DNA of 37,716 bases from Chara braunii (Eukaryota; Streptophyta; Charophyceae; Charales; Characeae). Both the position numbers and the translations under genes were made by a program. Shown in pieces: positions 28,478 to 36,858 of this stretch (position 1 is its first letter; each line of letters opens with the position of its first letter). The DNA lies in NCBI GenBank assembly GCA_003427395.1, contig BFEA01000002.1, positions 4,604,192 to 4,641,907 on the forward strand, written 5' to 3'. The notes under the pieces are model-generated. The model ran no database searches. It saw only the letters and a list, made by a program, of their open reading frames with translations, and had not been told where the DNA came from.

Positions 28478-29289
28478 GCACACATTTTGTGATCCGCCCC
28501 TGGCCATGGACTTTGGGAAAAAATAGCTGCCCATAATAGAGCCCTATCTAAATCTTGTGACATCATAATCAAATCTATTATAGAGCGGGACTGAAGTGGT
28601 GATCTAGTATTACGAATACATGTGAATAAACGCTCCTGCGGAAAAATTCTTCGATGTGTATCAAATAGATATTCCCCTTCACATAATGAGTTTATTATTA
28701 TTTCATCCACTTCTACATATGCTGGACAGGGGGAGGCTAATTTCCAGCGATCCATCCACCTATCAAGGGCCGCATTAAAATTTTCAGTCATGATAACCGG
28801 AATTTCGTCCGGGATTTGAGTTCTGATTTTCTGAAAAAAATTAACCCTTTCCTGGACATCATTGGAGCCATATACATTAATCACACAAATTATTTCCAGA
28901 TCAATTATAATCATTGTAGAAATCCACCTACCATGATTTTTATCTGATGTCCATTGTATGATTTCTGCCTTTGAGTCCGGTGGGATCCATATCGCCACCC
29001 CTCCTAAACCACTCCTTAGGGCCGGTGAATGAAATTTAGTATGCGGCCAGACTAAATTATGTGCTCTCGTATGTATATGAGAGTCCGTAAGGTGAGTTTC
29101 TTGTATGCAAATTAGATCTGACCACGTACGTCCCCCCACTCCTTTCAATTGTTCTACCAGTGCTTTCCTTTTTTCCCCATTTGTTGTGGCTAGTCCATTC
29201 ACATTCAGGGACCTAATGTCCAAATGTGCAATTTGCGTAGCTCTGTGCCAAGCAGGATTTTTCCCATAGAATGCTTGCAAAGCCTCCAT
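28474..29289 (-). CDS. LINE ORF2, apurinic-type endonuclease domain
   Basis: Met at 29289, then LDIRSLNVNGL (conserved Asn), LICIQETHL (catalytic Glu), GLGGVAIWIP, INVYGSND, ENFNAALDRW (usual GDFN; here Asp is Glu), RSIIDLIMMS, and the final DH in GADHKMC. This EEP nuclease nicks the target to prime reverse transcription. The Asp-to-Glu change in the GDFN motif would probably impair catalysis. ORF2 begins about 200 bp after the last ORF1-side frame. Confidence 0.88.
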   Translation of the reverse strand: MEALQAFYGKNPAWHRATQIAHLDIRSLNVNGLATTNGEKRKALVEQLKGVGGRTWSDLICIQETHLTDSHIHTRAHNLVWPHTKFHSPALRSGLGGVAIWIPPDSKAEIIQWTSDKNHGRWISTMIIIDLEIICVINVYGSNDVQERVNFFQKIRTQIPDEIPVIMTENFNAALDRWMDRWKLASPCPAYVEVDEIIINSLCEGEYLFDTHRRIFPQERLFTCIRNTRSPLQSRSIIDLIMMSQDLDRALLWAAIFSQSPWPGADHKMCA

Positions 29290-29491
29290 AGCTCCTTGAT
29301 GTAGAAATACTCACCCCACTTAACTTTTAGATTTATAATCGGCTCCATGTACCCTTGTCAAAATCTGAAGAGGCGGAAAGGATCCCTCTTCTTAATATTG
29401 AGCAGCACAAGGATACTACATCGGCCACCGACCAAACTGAGTTTGCCTTGATCTTAAGGCATTGCAGGTCGAGCAAGGACGAATGTGAAAA

Positions 29492-30205
29492 TCATTTGAG
29501 CCCTGCCTCTTTCTGATCTTCAAAGCGGATAAAAATGTCCCTTTTGGCCATTATGGCCTTTTCTCCTATCTCTGTGAGAGTCGCTTGAGGACCCGGATCG
29601 TAATGCTTTGATAGAAAATCACGTAAATCTCTTTTAAAAGTTCGATCATTCGCGCTCTGATATTCCACATAAGTAGTCCATCCTCTTGGAGTTATGCCCT
29701 CATATTGTTCTTGCCCTATTGGGGATAACCCTATTTCCCATTTCCCATTCCTTTTCCTTACCGAGACTACCAGATTACCGTCCAGTGTTTGTGCTCTAAC
29801 TGATTGCCCTCGTTCTAAAACATGGCTCAACTTTTGTCTTTTGCCTGCTTCCTGTGAGTTTTGTGAGACTTGAACAATGTATGTCCCATCCTGTTGACTC
29901 TCCTCCTCTCGTCGTTGAGAGAGTTCGTGGTCTAATTGCGGATGTTGTGGCTGTTGAGGTTCCTCCCCTGCTTGTTGAGAGAGTTCTTGGTCCAATTGCA
30001 ATTGCTGTGCCTGTATAGACTGCTGAAGCTCCATCTTCTGCACTTGTAGCAATTTTTCAGTCCCCTTCTGTTGAAATGGAACCACTTCCCTCCCCATTAT
30101 ATCACTAACTTGAGGATTAAGATCCTCAGAGAGATCCACTTCTCTATGGTTCTCTTTCTCCATGTTCCTGTTTTCGTTTCCTATCCGTGTGGGAGGGTCA
30201 TTCAT
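29492..30205 (-). CDS. LINE ORF1-side frame: Gln-rich, basic C-terminus
   Basis: 237 codons from Met 30205. The N-terminal half is Gln/Glu-rich and repetitive (QQLQLDQELSQQ repeated with variation). The C-terminal half is compact (RAQTLDGNLVVSVRKRNGKW, GITPRGWTTYVEYQS, KRDLRDFLSKHYDPG). I recognise no family. It sits just before ORF2 and may be the end of a long ORF1 or a separate ORF. Confidence 0.55.
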   Translation of the reverse strand: MNDPPTRIGNENRNMEKENHREVDLSEDLNPQVSDIMGREVVPFQQKGTEKLLQVQKMELQQSIQAQQLQLDQELSQQAGEEPQQPQHPQLDHELSQRREEESQQDGTYIVQVSQNSQEAGKRQKLSHVLERGQSVRAQTLDGNLVVSVRKRNGKWEIGLSPIGQEQYEGITPRGWTTYVEYQSANDRTFKRDLRDFLSKHYDPGPQATLTEIGEKAIMAKRDIFIRFEDQKEAGLK

Positions 30206-30211
30206 AATTAA

Positions 30212-30475
30212 TCATTTTTCTATAATTATTAATATTTCATTACTAGCAATTTGTGTTGCTTCTTGATTTGTCTCTCCTACCCTTCCCCCCTCATCCTTCC
30301 TTCCCATTTGTCTTTCCTGTTCCAACACAATACTGTTGCTGTAGTTCGTGGTTATTTCCTGAACCACCGCCGTCTCCATCACTACCGTTGCTAGCGTCTC
30401 TTCGTCAGTGGTGGGACTGATGGCAGTGGTAGAATTCCCCTCGTGCTGTAGAGAATCTATTTTTTGACTTCCCAC
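30212..30475 (-). CDS. LINE ORF1-side frame, 87 codons, Thr/Glu-rich
   Basis: Same frame as 29492-30205 and immediately upstream, separated by a stop. Words: SPTTDEETLATVVMETAVVQ, QEATQIASNEI. Composition is like a disordered linker. Probably part of the same ancestral ORF. No known domain. Confidence 0.4.
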   Translation of the reverse strand: MGSQKIDSLQHEGNSTTAISPTTDEETLATVVMETAVVQEITTNYSNSIVLEQERQMGRKDEGGRVGETNQEATQIASNEILIIIEK

Positions 30476-30633
30476 AGACCCCTGAGAAGTTAGATTTCAC
30501 CAGTTATTGTTCTGATTGAGGGCCCTCCAGGGATGGAGGGGGTTGAAACATAGTAGACACTGCCAGCAACATTTTTTTACTAACTACTGGTCATACCACT
30601 CCAGTGGGTAATCCCTGCTGTGGTACGAGTCTC

Positions 30634-30689
30634 AAACTTGGACTGTTACTGAGGATACCGTAAACTTGGACTGTTACTGAGGATACTGT
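30634..30689 (-). repeat. 28-bp tandem duplication
   Basis: AAACTTGGACTGTTACTGAG... at 30634-30661 is repeated at 30662-30689 with one change (ACCGT/ACTGT). It overlaps the end of the 30646-31095 frame and probably truncated it. Confidence 0.85.
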
Positions 30690-31095
30690 AAAGCTGCTCA
30701 TATGATTTACTCCAAAATTCCTCCGACGCTGATGTATACTTAATTTTTAACTGTCGGATTAGCCACTCCGTGAGTTGAGAAATTTTATCAGGTACCGAAA
30801 TTTGTGTCTGATCATCCCCCGTAGCTGGTTCATGGGCCTCCCTCATTGGAATGTCCTCAGAAACTTGTTGATCAACGTCCATCGGAGCTGGACCAAACGC
30901 TTCCCTGAATGGGTCTGAATCCTCCAGCCCATTTGTTCCTTCTACTTCTGAGGCATTCTGCCCATCTTTTCTTTCTGCTTGCAGTAAAGGAACTGGTACG
31001 TAGGATTTCTGGATTTTTTTTTTCCCCTCTTGTCCTTGTTCTTCCTCCGATCCCTTTAGTTCGATCCATTTCTGAGATGTCCCTCTGTGTCTCAC
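30646..31095 (-). CDS. LINE ORF1-side frame, 149 codons, acidic
   Basis: In another frame from ORF1, directly after the T-run at about 31120-31138 that encodes poly-Lys on the minus strand; slippage there may have separated it from ORF1. Words: LKGSEEEQGQEGKKKIQKS, AFGPAPMDVDQQVSEDIPMR, LTEWLIRQLKIKY. No recognised domain; probably the continuation of ORF1p. Confidence 0.45.
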   Translation of the reverse strand: MRHRGTSQKWIELKGSEEEQGQEGKKKIQKSYVPVPLLQAERKDGQNASEVEGTNGLEDSDPFREAFGPAPMDVDQQVSEDIPMREAHEPATGDDQTQISVPDKISQLTEWLIRQLKIKYTSASEEFWSKSYEQLYSILSNSPSLRYPQ

Positions 31096-31105
31096 TGAAA
31101 CACCC

Positions 31106-32509
31106 CTACTTACTATTAACTTTTTTTTTTTTTTTTTTAATCCTCTTCCTTCTTATTAAGGGTTGATCTTGTTCCATCTCCTGTCCTGATCCTTCGTCCA
31201 TTACCTGTTCTTTCTGCATAGCTTGTAGATCACCCTTCTTTGGATTAGATGAGCCATCTACCCCTATCCCTTCTTTGGAGGGAAGAGGTTGTAAGTAGTT
31301 TTTAGGGTCTGGACCAATCGACACGTTGTTAGACATATTTCCTGACTTATCCTCCGCTTGTGACGGAACAGATACATTATGAGTAGTGCCTTGCACGCCC
31401 TGAGTAGAAACATATGTATTGAGACTAATTTCCTATACCTCCCGTTCTGATTTACGGACTTCCTCCGCCTGGGAAGAACCAGATACCCTATAAATAGTAT
31501 CATGTTCCTCCTGTGAAGTGCCAGGTGCTTTTGTTAAAGTGCCCTGTACGTTCTGTTCTTGTGAACGCACCTTTGGCTGTGTCCCCTGCAGACGTAAATG
31601 TTGTGAAAGAGGAGGTGAAGAAGCCGGCGGGATCCATCCTTGTGGAGGCTTAGAGTCCCAGTTTGGTTGACCTTGTCGTTCCCATGTCCATCCTTTAGGT
31701 CCTTGTCCCTTACTTGATCCCTCCACGTACACCCATCCTTCATGTCCCGGGTCCACCGTTCTCCAAAGATTAGCTTTGGACGGGTCCCTTATCAATCTCC
31801 CTGTTGTTTTCTGTTTGCGCGAGGGGCTATGTGCACAGGAGGAATCTAAGGATAGATGACCATATGCTTTGCAGCGAAAGCACCAAGGTCGTAGCTTATG
31901 TGATGTATGTATGTGATACTCCCTTCCCCCAACCCTATAAGGGATGACATCATCTATGTTGAAAGGCACATTTGAGGGGTGATTAATTGCTAACATNAAA
32001 TNNTCATCCCTCCTGGCTGCATATGCCGGGAGTGGATCTATAAAATCCACAATATCGTGTACTTCCCCAAAATCATAAAGAAAAGCAGCCTGGATCTCTA
32101 TTGGTATGTGGCGAAATTCCACCCAATAGTGTTCGTCCATCATCTGCCTGCGTCTTTCATCGGGTCCCTGTTTTTTCGGAGACCAGGGGTATATGCGTAC
32201 TTCAGATCTATCACAACGCAGCTTTTTCCATCCATCAATCGGTCTTTTGTCCATCGTGTTCATACTGAGAACGGTAAACGTGGTCGAAGAAATTGGTTGA
32301 ATAAAAAAATCTTCATTCACCGCTTCTTGACTGCCTTTCAATTGTGACAGACGTTTGCAAATCCATTTTATTTTTTCATTCATGGATTTGTACGCTGCGT
32401 CATCATAAAACACCCAGTTATTAACATGTGATTGATAAATAAAATCTCTCTTTGCCACTTTCTGGGTCGGGTACGTCTTTATCATTGATTTCCCCCCTCC
32501 ATTGTCCAC
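31106..32509 (-). CDS. LINE ORF1 (plant L1 type: DUF4283-like region and CCHC knuckle)
   Basis: Starts at Met 32509. After about 90 residues comes a DUF4283-like region (WKKLRCDRSEVRIYPWSP, HYWVEFRHIPIEIQAAFL, YDFGEVHDIVDFID), then a zinc knuckle CFRCKAYGHLSLDSSC (C-x2-C-x4-H-x6-C), then Pro/Gln-rich sequence. A TAG lies at about 31431 (SEREV-stop-EISL), and the frame continues to 31106 with a poly-Lys end. Ns at 31997, 32002 and 32003 hide three residues. ORF1p of plant L1 binds the element RNA. The gene is defective through the stop. Confidence 0.8.
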
Positions 32510-32644
32510 TACTTTGCTCTCTGAGGGGCTGATTAATTTAGAGAGGAAAAAGATACAAGCAGTCGGAAGATTAGAGAGAGGGATGAGAAGGGGTTGGGCT
32601 TGAGGTCCTGATCTTTTTACTTCAAGAGATCTTGATTGAAAAGG

Positions 32645-33541
32645 TCATTTAGCCTTCTGTAGCCACGTGACTGACTGTTCTCCATCTATTTCCCTTCTTT
32701 CTATACTTTTTTCACCTTGCCTTCCCCCTGATCCTTCTTCTGACCTCTCCCCGCGTTCCCCCTCTTTCATTTCTTCATAACACCTTCTTTCGCCCCCGTT
32801 TCCTCTCCTTTCTCCCCCATTTCCTCTCCCTCCACCCCATTGTCTTCTCCTGTCCATTCCCCTGCCCTCTCCTCCCTCCTCCCTTGTTTTCGTACTCTGC
32901 AGAGGAGGGAGCTCGTCATACTCCATTTCTGCCTGTGCTTTTTCCTTTCCTTTTCCTTGTGAGATATTTGAATTATTGTTTTTTTCTTGTTTTTGTGAGA
33001 TTTGAGTACCTTGTTCCTCGTTGCTGGTACAATTTGTATCTGCAGATTGACTGGATACCTCCCCATCTGTGGCCTGAATTTGTGCATGGGAACATAACTC
33101 CTCAACTCCTTTGGCCCTTGCCTGATGATGAATTCTCTGTGGATTGGCCTTTTCTTCTGCAAAAAGAGGATTAAATGCCATCCTTCTTCCCAGGGTCAAA
33201 CTTGTCATATTCCCTTGTCCCACATTGGATGACAGGAGGGATATTAGAGAAAAACCACGAGTGTTTGGGTTCTCCCCTTTCCCTATGCACAAAACTGACC
33301 TTGGATCCGACACTACGAGGGAGTTACTTTTTTGTTGCTGTTTTTCTTCCTCTGTTAGGATTTCATCATCAGAAACTGCATAAGCAGAAGACTCCATAAG
33401 TTGGTTATTTATTTGATTCGGCACAGTCATTTTGACTGGTGTGTGTAAATGTCTGGTTTCCAAATGACGCATTGCTCCCCGAAAAACCAACATAGAGTCA
33501 ACCTGCTTATGGATTCTCTGATGACCTGTTATCTTAGTCAT
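32645..33541 (-). CDS. Extra 5' ORF of the LINE, function unknown (298 codons)
   Basis: Met at 33541. The N-terminal two thirds have ordinary composition (TRHLHTPVKMTVPNQINNQL, SVLCIGKGENPNTRGFSL, GRRMAFNPLFAEEKANPQR). The C-terminal third is Arg/Gly/Glu-rich and repetitive (RGNGGERRGNGGERR). Plant L1 elements usually have only ORF1 and ORF2, so this is an additional ORF or an ORF1 N-terminus separated by stops; a gap of about 135 bp lies before ORF1. No known motif. Confidence 0.5.
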   Translation of the reverse strand: MTKITGHQRIHKQVDSMLVFRGAMRHLETRHLHTPVKMTVPNQINNQLMESSAYAVSDDEILTEEEKQQQKSNSLVVSDPRSVLCIGKGENPNTRGFSLISLLSSNVGQGNMTSLTLGRRMAFNPLFAEEKANPQRIHHQARAKGVEELCSHAQIQATDGEVSSQSADTNCTSNEEQGTQISQKQEKNNNSNISQGKGKEKAQAEMEYDELPPLQSTKTREEGGEGRGMDRRRQWGGGRGNGGERRGNGGERRCYEEMKEGERGERSEEGSGGRQGEKSIERREIDGEQSVTWLQKAK

Positions 33542-35509
33542 TGTCGTGTATGAGAGTTCCTCCTTGAATTACCAATAATAGAAAAAATAAATAAATTACG
33601 CTAAACACTTCGTTATTTCGATTATTGGATAAGGCTGGTGGGGTGAGGTGGGAGAGTATTAGGAAAGTGACCAGCAATGGGGAATAGTGAGAAGGGAGGA
33701 TTTGTTTGAGAGCACTTCACTGCAAGAGCTTTCGTTGACGTAGCCAAAAATCCTCGCCGATTATGACGTGGCCAAAAATCCTCTCAGATTGTAGTCCTCA
33801 ATTACAACTCCCTTTGCGTGTCGCTTCTCTAAAAGCTCAACCCTCCGTTCTGACCTCTCCACCTCAATTTTGGCAAGAGTAGTGATCGCCGGACACTCAG
33901 CAGTCAAAGATGATGACTCGTCCACCCCCTTCTGCTCTACCACCTCACTGTCCCTTCTTCAAGAGCTCAACCTTCCATTCTGACCTCTCCACCCCAATTT
34001 GCGAAGAGTAGTGACCGCAGGGCACTAAGCGGTCAAGGATGATGACGTGTCCACCCTCTTCCGCTCTACCACCTCATATACCGCATTCCATTTCAATAGT
34101 ATCTTGAAAGCCACGAGTTCCTGGTGATCGATAGTCAAAGGGAATGGTGACCGCAGGTCACGAAGCGGTCAAAGATGATGACCAGTCCACCCCCTTCCGC
34201 TGTATCCCCTCATATACAGTTTCGACACAATCTTGAAAAAATTGCCCGTGAAAAAATTCCCACTCAGGTTCCGTAGTTTCACTGATTATGCTGATGCGTC
34301 CGCTATTAACACCAGACCAAAAGACACTGCCAATGTTGTAACATAGATCCGCTTGGCAACAAAGAAAACCACGTCGATGCTGTAGCTTTAATGTCATTTA
34401 GAATCTGAGGAGATCTGCATGTCAAAAGTCAACACCATCCCTCACTGACACGTGGCAATATTGAAAAAAACATCCCCTACTGAAAAACAGTGCTTACCAG
34501 CGCCCTTTGGCATTCGTTAAATCAGCATCCACCTACATTTCCAATTCGATTGAGTTTGCGCCAGTCAGGCCCTGCCGATGTTGCTGCCTCAATAGTGCAA
34601 ACCTCCCCCTCCTGACACGTGGCAACAGCAATCAGCGTCCACCTATTCTTCCAGACCAAACCTCGGTCTATCCTCACCCAACCTTGCGACTATGGTGGGC
34701 AGCTGCACCCTTGGTTTCGCAAGCCTATTACGATGGCCGGTCTCGAGCAGCACATTCCCCCGACACGTCAGCCCCTGTCGATGTTGCTGCCTCGATAGTG
34801 CAAACCTCCCCCTCCTGACACGTGGCAATAGTAATCAACGTCCACCTATTCTTCCAGACCAACCCTCGGTCTATCCTCATCCAGCCTTGCGGCTGTGGTG
34901 GGCAACCGCGCCCTTGGTTTCGTAAGCCTATTACGATGGCCGGTCGCGAGCAGCACATTCCCCCGACACGTCAGCCGTTCCAGATCAAGAGGAAAGTGCA
35001 AGAAATCGTCGTGCCTTGTAGCTATGGTAACAGGCACTGCCGATGTTGCTGCCTCAATAGTGCAACGTTCCCCTCCTGACACGTGGCAATAGTGAAAAAC
35101 CATCAGCTCTCACAATCGCTATGGTAACAGGCACTGCCGATGTTGTTGCCTCGATAGTGCAACCTTCCCCTCCTGACACTTGGCAATAGTGAAAAACCAT
35201 CATCTCTCACAATCGCCCTGTGGCAATAGTGTAATCACACTCGAAATCTGAAGATATCTGTATGGCAATAGTGCAAAACTTCCCCCATTGACTCGTGGCA
35301 AAAGTGAAAACTATATCCCACTGAGAAACATCACTCACAATCGCCCTGTGGCAATAGTAATCAGCGTCCACCTATACTTCCAAACCAACCCTACGCTCCT
35401 CCGAGTGAGCCAGCTCACCTTGGTCTATCCTCACCCTGCCTTGCGGCTATGGTGGGCAGTCGCGCCCTTGGTCTCGCAAGCCTGTTGCGATGGCCGGTCG
35501 CGAGCAGCG
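33542..35509 (-). promoter_or_regulatory. LINE 5' UTR with tandem monomers (probable promoter)
   Basis: Two repeat families. A ~125-bp unit occurs at about 33830-33952 and 33957-34077, with a partial copy at 34143-34215 (shared words AGCTCAACC, GACCTCTCCACC, GTCAAAGATGATGAC, CTACCACCTCA). A second unit, marked by CGATGTTGCTGCCTC, CCTGACACGTGGCAATAG and CTTGCGGCTATGGTGGGCA, starts near 34575, 34778, 35039 and 35136, some copies partial. Tandem 5' monomers serve as promoters in mouse L1; a similar role here is inference. No protein is credible. Confidence 0.65.
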
Positions 35510-35524
35510 CATTCCCAGAGCCCG
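35510..35524. repeat. LINE target-site duplication, right
   Basis: CATTCCCAGAGCCCG, identical to 24228-24242. It is followed by the PLE ORF1 sequence TGTTGTTGCCGG, whereas the left copy is followed by the LINE poly(A) tail. Confidence 0.9.
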
Positions 35525-35789
35525 TGTTGTTGCCGGATCTGAAATTGGAGGACGAAGACAAACCATAAGAGGTATTAGCAGGCGGCGCCGGGCCTGAGTG
35601 AGAGCCAGGAGCAGGCAAGGTCAATATAGGAGGTCCCGTCCGTACCGCATTAGCGCCCGTAACAGGAGGGCGAAAGCTCGAAACCCTATGAGGGCATTCT
35701 CGCATCCAGTGATTCAAAGAGCCACAATGGAAGCAGCCTTCCCTATCCATATTGCCAGCCATCTTAATCAAAAGTAAACAGCCAAACAA
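35525..35789 (-). CDS. PLE ORF1, N-terminal zinc-knuckle part
   Basis: Met at 35789 or, more likely, at 35759 (MAGNMDREG). A CCHC knuckle follows at once: CFHCGSLNHWMREC (C-x2-C-x4-H-x4-C). Then a Pro/Ser/Gly linker ends SGNNTGSGN at the LINE insertion point. The frame matches the segment at 24242 once 11,282 bp are removed. Knuckle plus coiled coil is a gag-like layout for an RNA-binding ORF1p. Beyond 35525 the predicted codons belong to the LINE. Confidence 0.8.
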
Positions 35790-35900
35790 ACAGATTCAAA
35801 ACACAAGCACAACAAACACCAACGAATGTAAGCGACCAATACAGCGAGTCACACACACGTAGTACAATTGCTACGGTGGTTCCAATTCGCTAGGATGAAA

Positions 35901-36621
35901 TGTGAGAGTGTGAGATACTCGCAAAACCATCTATTAGTCACAGCCAATCGTGGGAGCAGACCATACCGGCACACAACCTACATCAGTCCTTCATCCCGAC
36001 CATAAGGCCTAAACACACATGCATGACGACCATTGACAAAGCGAAACATCCATGCACACAGTAAAAGAGAGAAGAGAAGGGAAGAAGAAGAGAAGAGAAG
36101 AGAAGAGAGGAGAAGATGAATTGACACATCGATGTCTCCCTAACGCGACAGATGGCATCTTAAAATCAGTCAAACCCGCCAATCAAGTTGAACCCGAAAG
36201 TAGACGTCATGTCCGTGTCGAACAAAACAGGGTCAACACTCCGGCCAGACCCTACGCGTTTCATCCGGAGCCGGTTCCGGATCATCAGGGGTCGTCACGA
36301 GATCGAGTGCCAAACGATGTGCCAAACGGACTATATATAGGACAAACAACACTCAAAATAGGTCAGCCAGAGCGAAACCAGACAGCATGCTAAACTACAG
36401 ATCCAAGGCTCAAAACCTCGGCAGTAGAAGCCAAGGTCTTGTTCGTTCCCAAAGAGCCTACCATAGTACGAACCCCGGTACCATCCGAAGCATCCCCCGA
36501 CAAGGGGCAAACCCACAATGAAGGGCAGCCCGGGATCGAATCCCAGTAGCCCAACTAAACATTAATACACTGAGTCAAAAACGAGCTGTGCGTCTGCCCG
36601 AACAGCACGCCCCCTTCCCAA
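35901..36621 (-). repeat. PLE pseudo-LTR, right (5' side)
   Basis: A direct repeat of 17587-18326, 721 bp. Includes a shorter GA-rich microsatellite (about 36064-36116). It ends precisely where the TACCAGAGTG target duplication begins. About 110 bp separate it from the ORF1 start, so promoter and 5' UTR functions for the PLE would be in here. Confidence 0.85.
36237..36311 (-). ncRNA. Hammerhead ribozyme motif (type I), right pseudo-LTR
   Basis: Minus strand: outer stem CACTC, GACCC, core CTGATGA (36282-36288), stem II TCCGG/CCGGA closed by AACCGGCT, one extra T, core GAAAC (36258-36262), loop GC, GTA, predicted cleavage between 36253 and 36252, then GGGTC pairing perfectly with GACCC, and GAGTG pairing with CACTC. 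Stem III is the self-complementary ACGCGT, typical of minimal retroelement hammerheads that may act as dimers. Stem I is better preserved than in the left copy. The extra T before GAAA is the only irregularity. Confidence 0.75.
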
Positions 36622-36631
36622 TACCAGAGTG
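36622..36631. repeat. Target-site duplication of the PLE, right
   Basis: TACCAGAGTG, matching TACCAAAGTG at 17577-17586 in 9 of 10 positions. Confidence 0.7.
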
Positions 36632-36858
36632 GCCCGGGTAAACTTGCCCGCCCGGGCAAAAAATATATAAAAAAATTAAAAAAATATAAAGATTATTTTT
36701 TTATTTAAATTTTATTTTAAATTTGGTGAAGAACTTCGATATGATCCTGAGGCAAAAGTTGTCCAGTTTATTTTTCTGCATAACATAGTTTTTTTTCCGG
36801 AGTTTTTTTTTTTTGTTTTTTTTTTGTTTTTGGTTGGGACCTTCCCTGGTCCTTGCAC
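36632..36858. other. AT-rich spacer, no gene
   Basis: Begins with a GC palindrome-like stretch (GGCCCGGG...GCCCGCCCGGGC), then runs of A/T including a TTTTTTTT block. Small ORFs are Lys- or Phe-rich. Nothing further is recognised. Confidence 0.5.

Larger units (their letters stand above)
24243..35509 (-). mobile_element. L1-type LINE, 11.3 kb, inserted in PLE ORF1
   Basis: Minus-strand element: 5' monomer repeats (33.8-35.5 kb), an unknown ORF (33541-32645), ORF1 with zinc knuckle (32509-31106), more ORF1-side frames to 29492, ORF2 with endonuclease, RT and zinc finger (29289-24602), a short 3' UTR, and a poly(A) tail of 59 nt (24243-24301 as T). Perfect 15-bp duplications flank it and the PLE frame is restored by its removal. 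Intact 5' repeats suggest a full-length insertion. It is unusually long for a plant L1 (typically about 6-7 kb, from memory), owing to the extra ORFs and 5' repeats. Several stops and frameshifts make it inactive. Confidence 0.9.
17577..36631 (-). mobile_element. Penelope-like element (PLE) with permuted GIY-YIG, nested host of two insertions
   Basis: Bounded by TACCAAAGTG (17577-17586) and TACCAGAGTG (36622-36631), a 10-bp target duplication with one difference. Next inward are pseudo-LTRs (17587-18326, 35901-36621). The order on the minus strand is pseudo-LTR, ORF1 (zinc knuckle, coiled coil), ORF2 (GIY-YIG, then RT), pseudo-LTR. After subtracting the LINE and the TIR element the PLE is about 6.1 kb. 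RT motifs (GIPMG, IDDV), the GIY-YIG nuclease, pseudo-LTRs and hammerhead motifs together are diagnostic of PLEs. The nuclease-first order is that described for the Chlamys/Naiad-type clade of green-lineage and other genomes; assignment to that clade is inference. Confidence 0.85.

Noticed and set aside
35415-35525. C-terminal part of the ORF at 35415-35789
   Set aside because: Beyond the duplication the codons come from the LINE 5' monomers, not from PLE ORF1.
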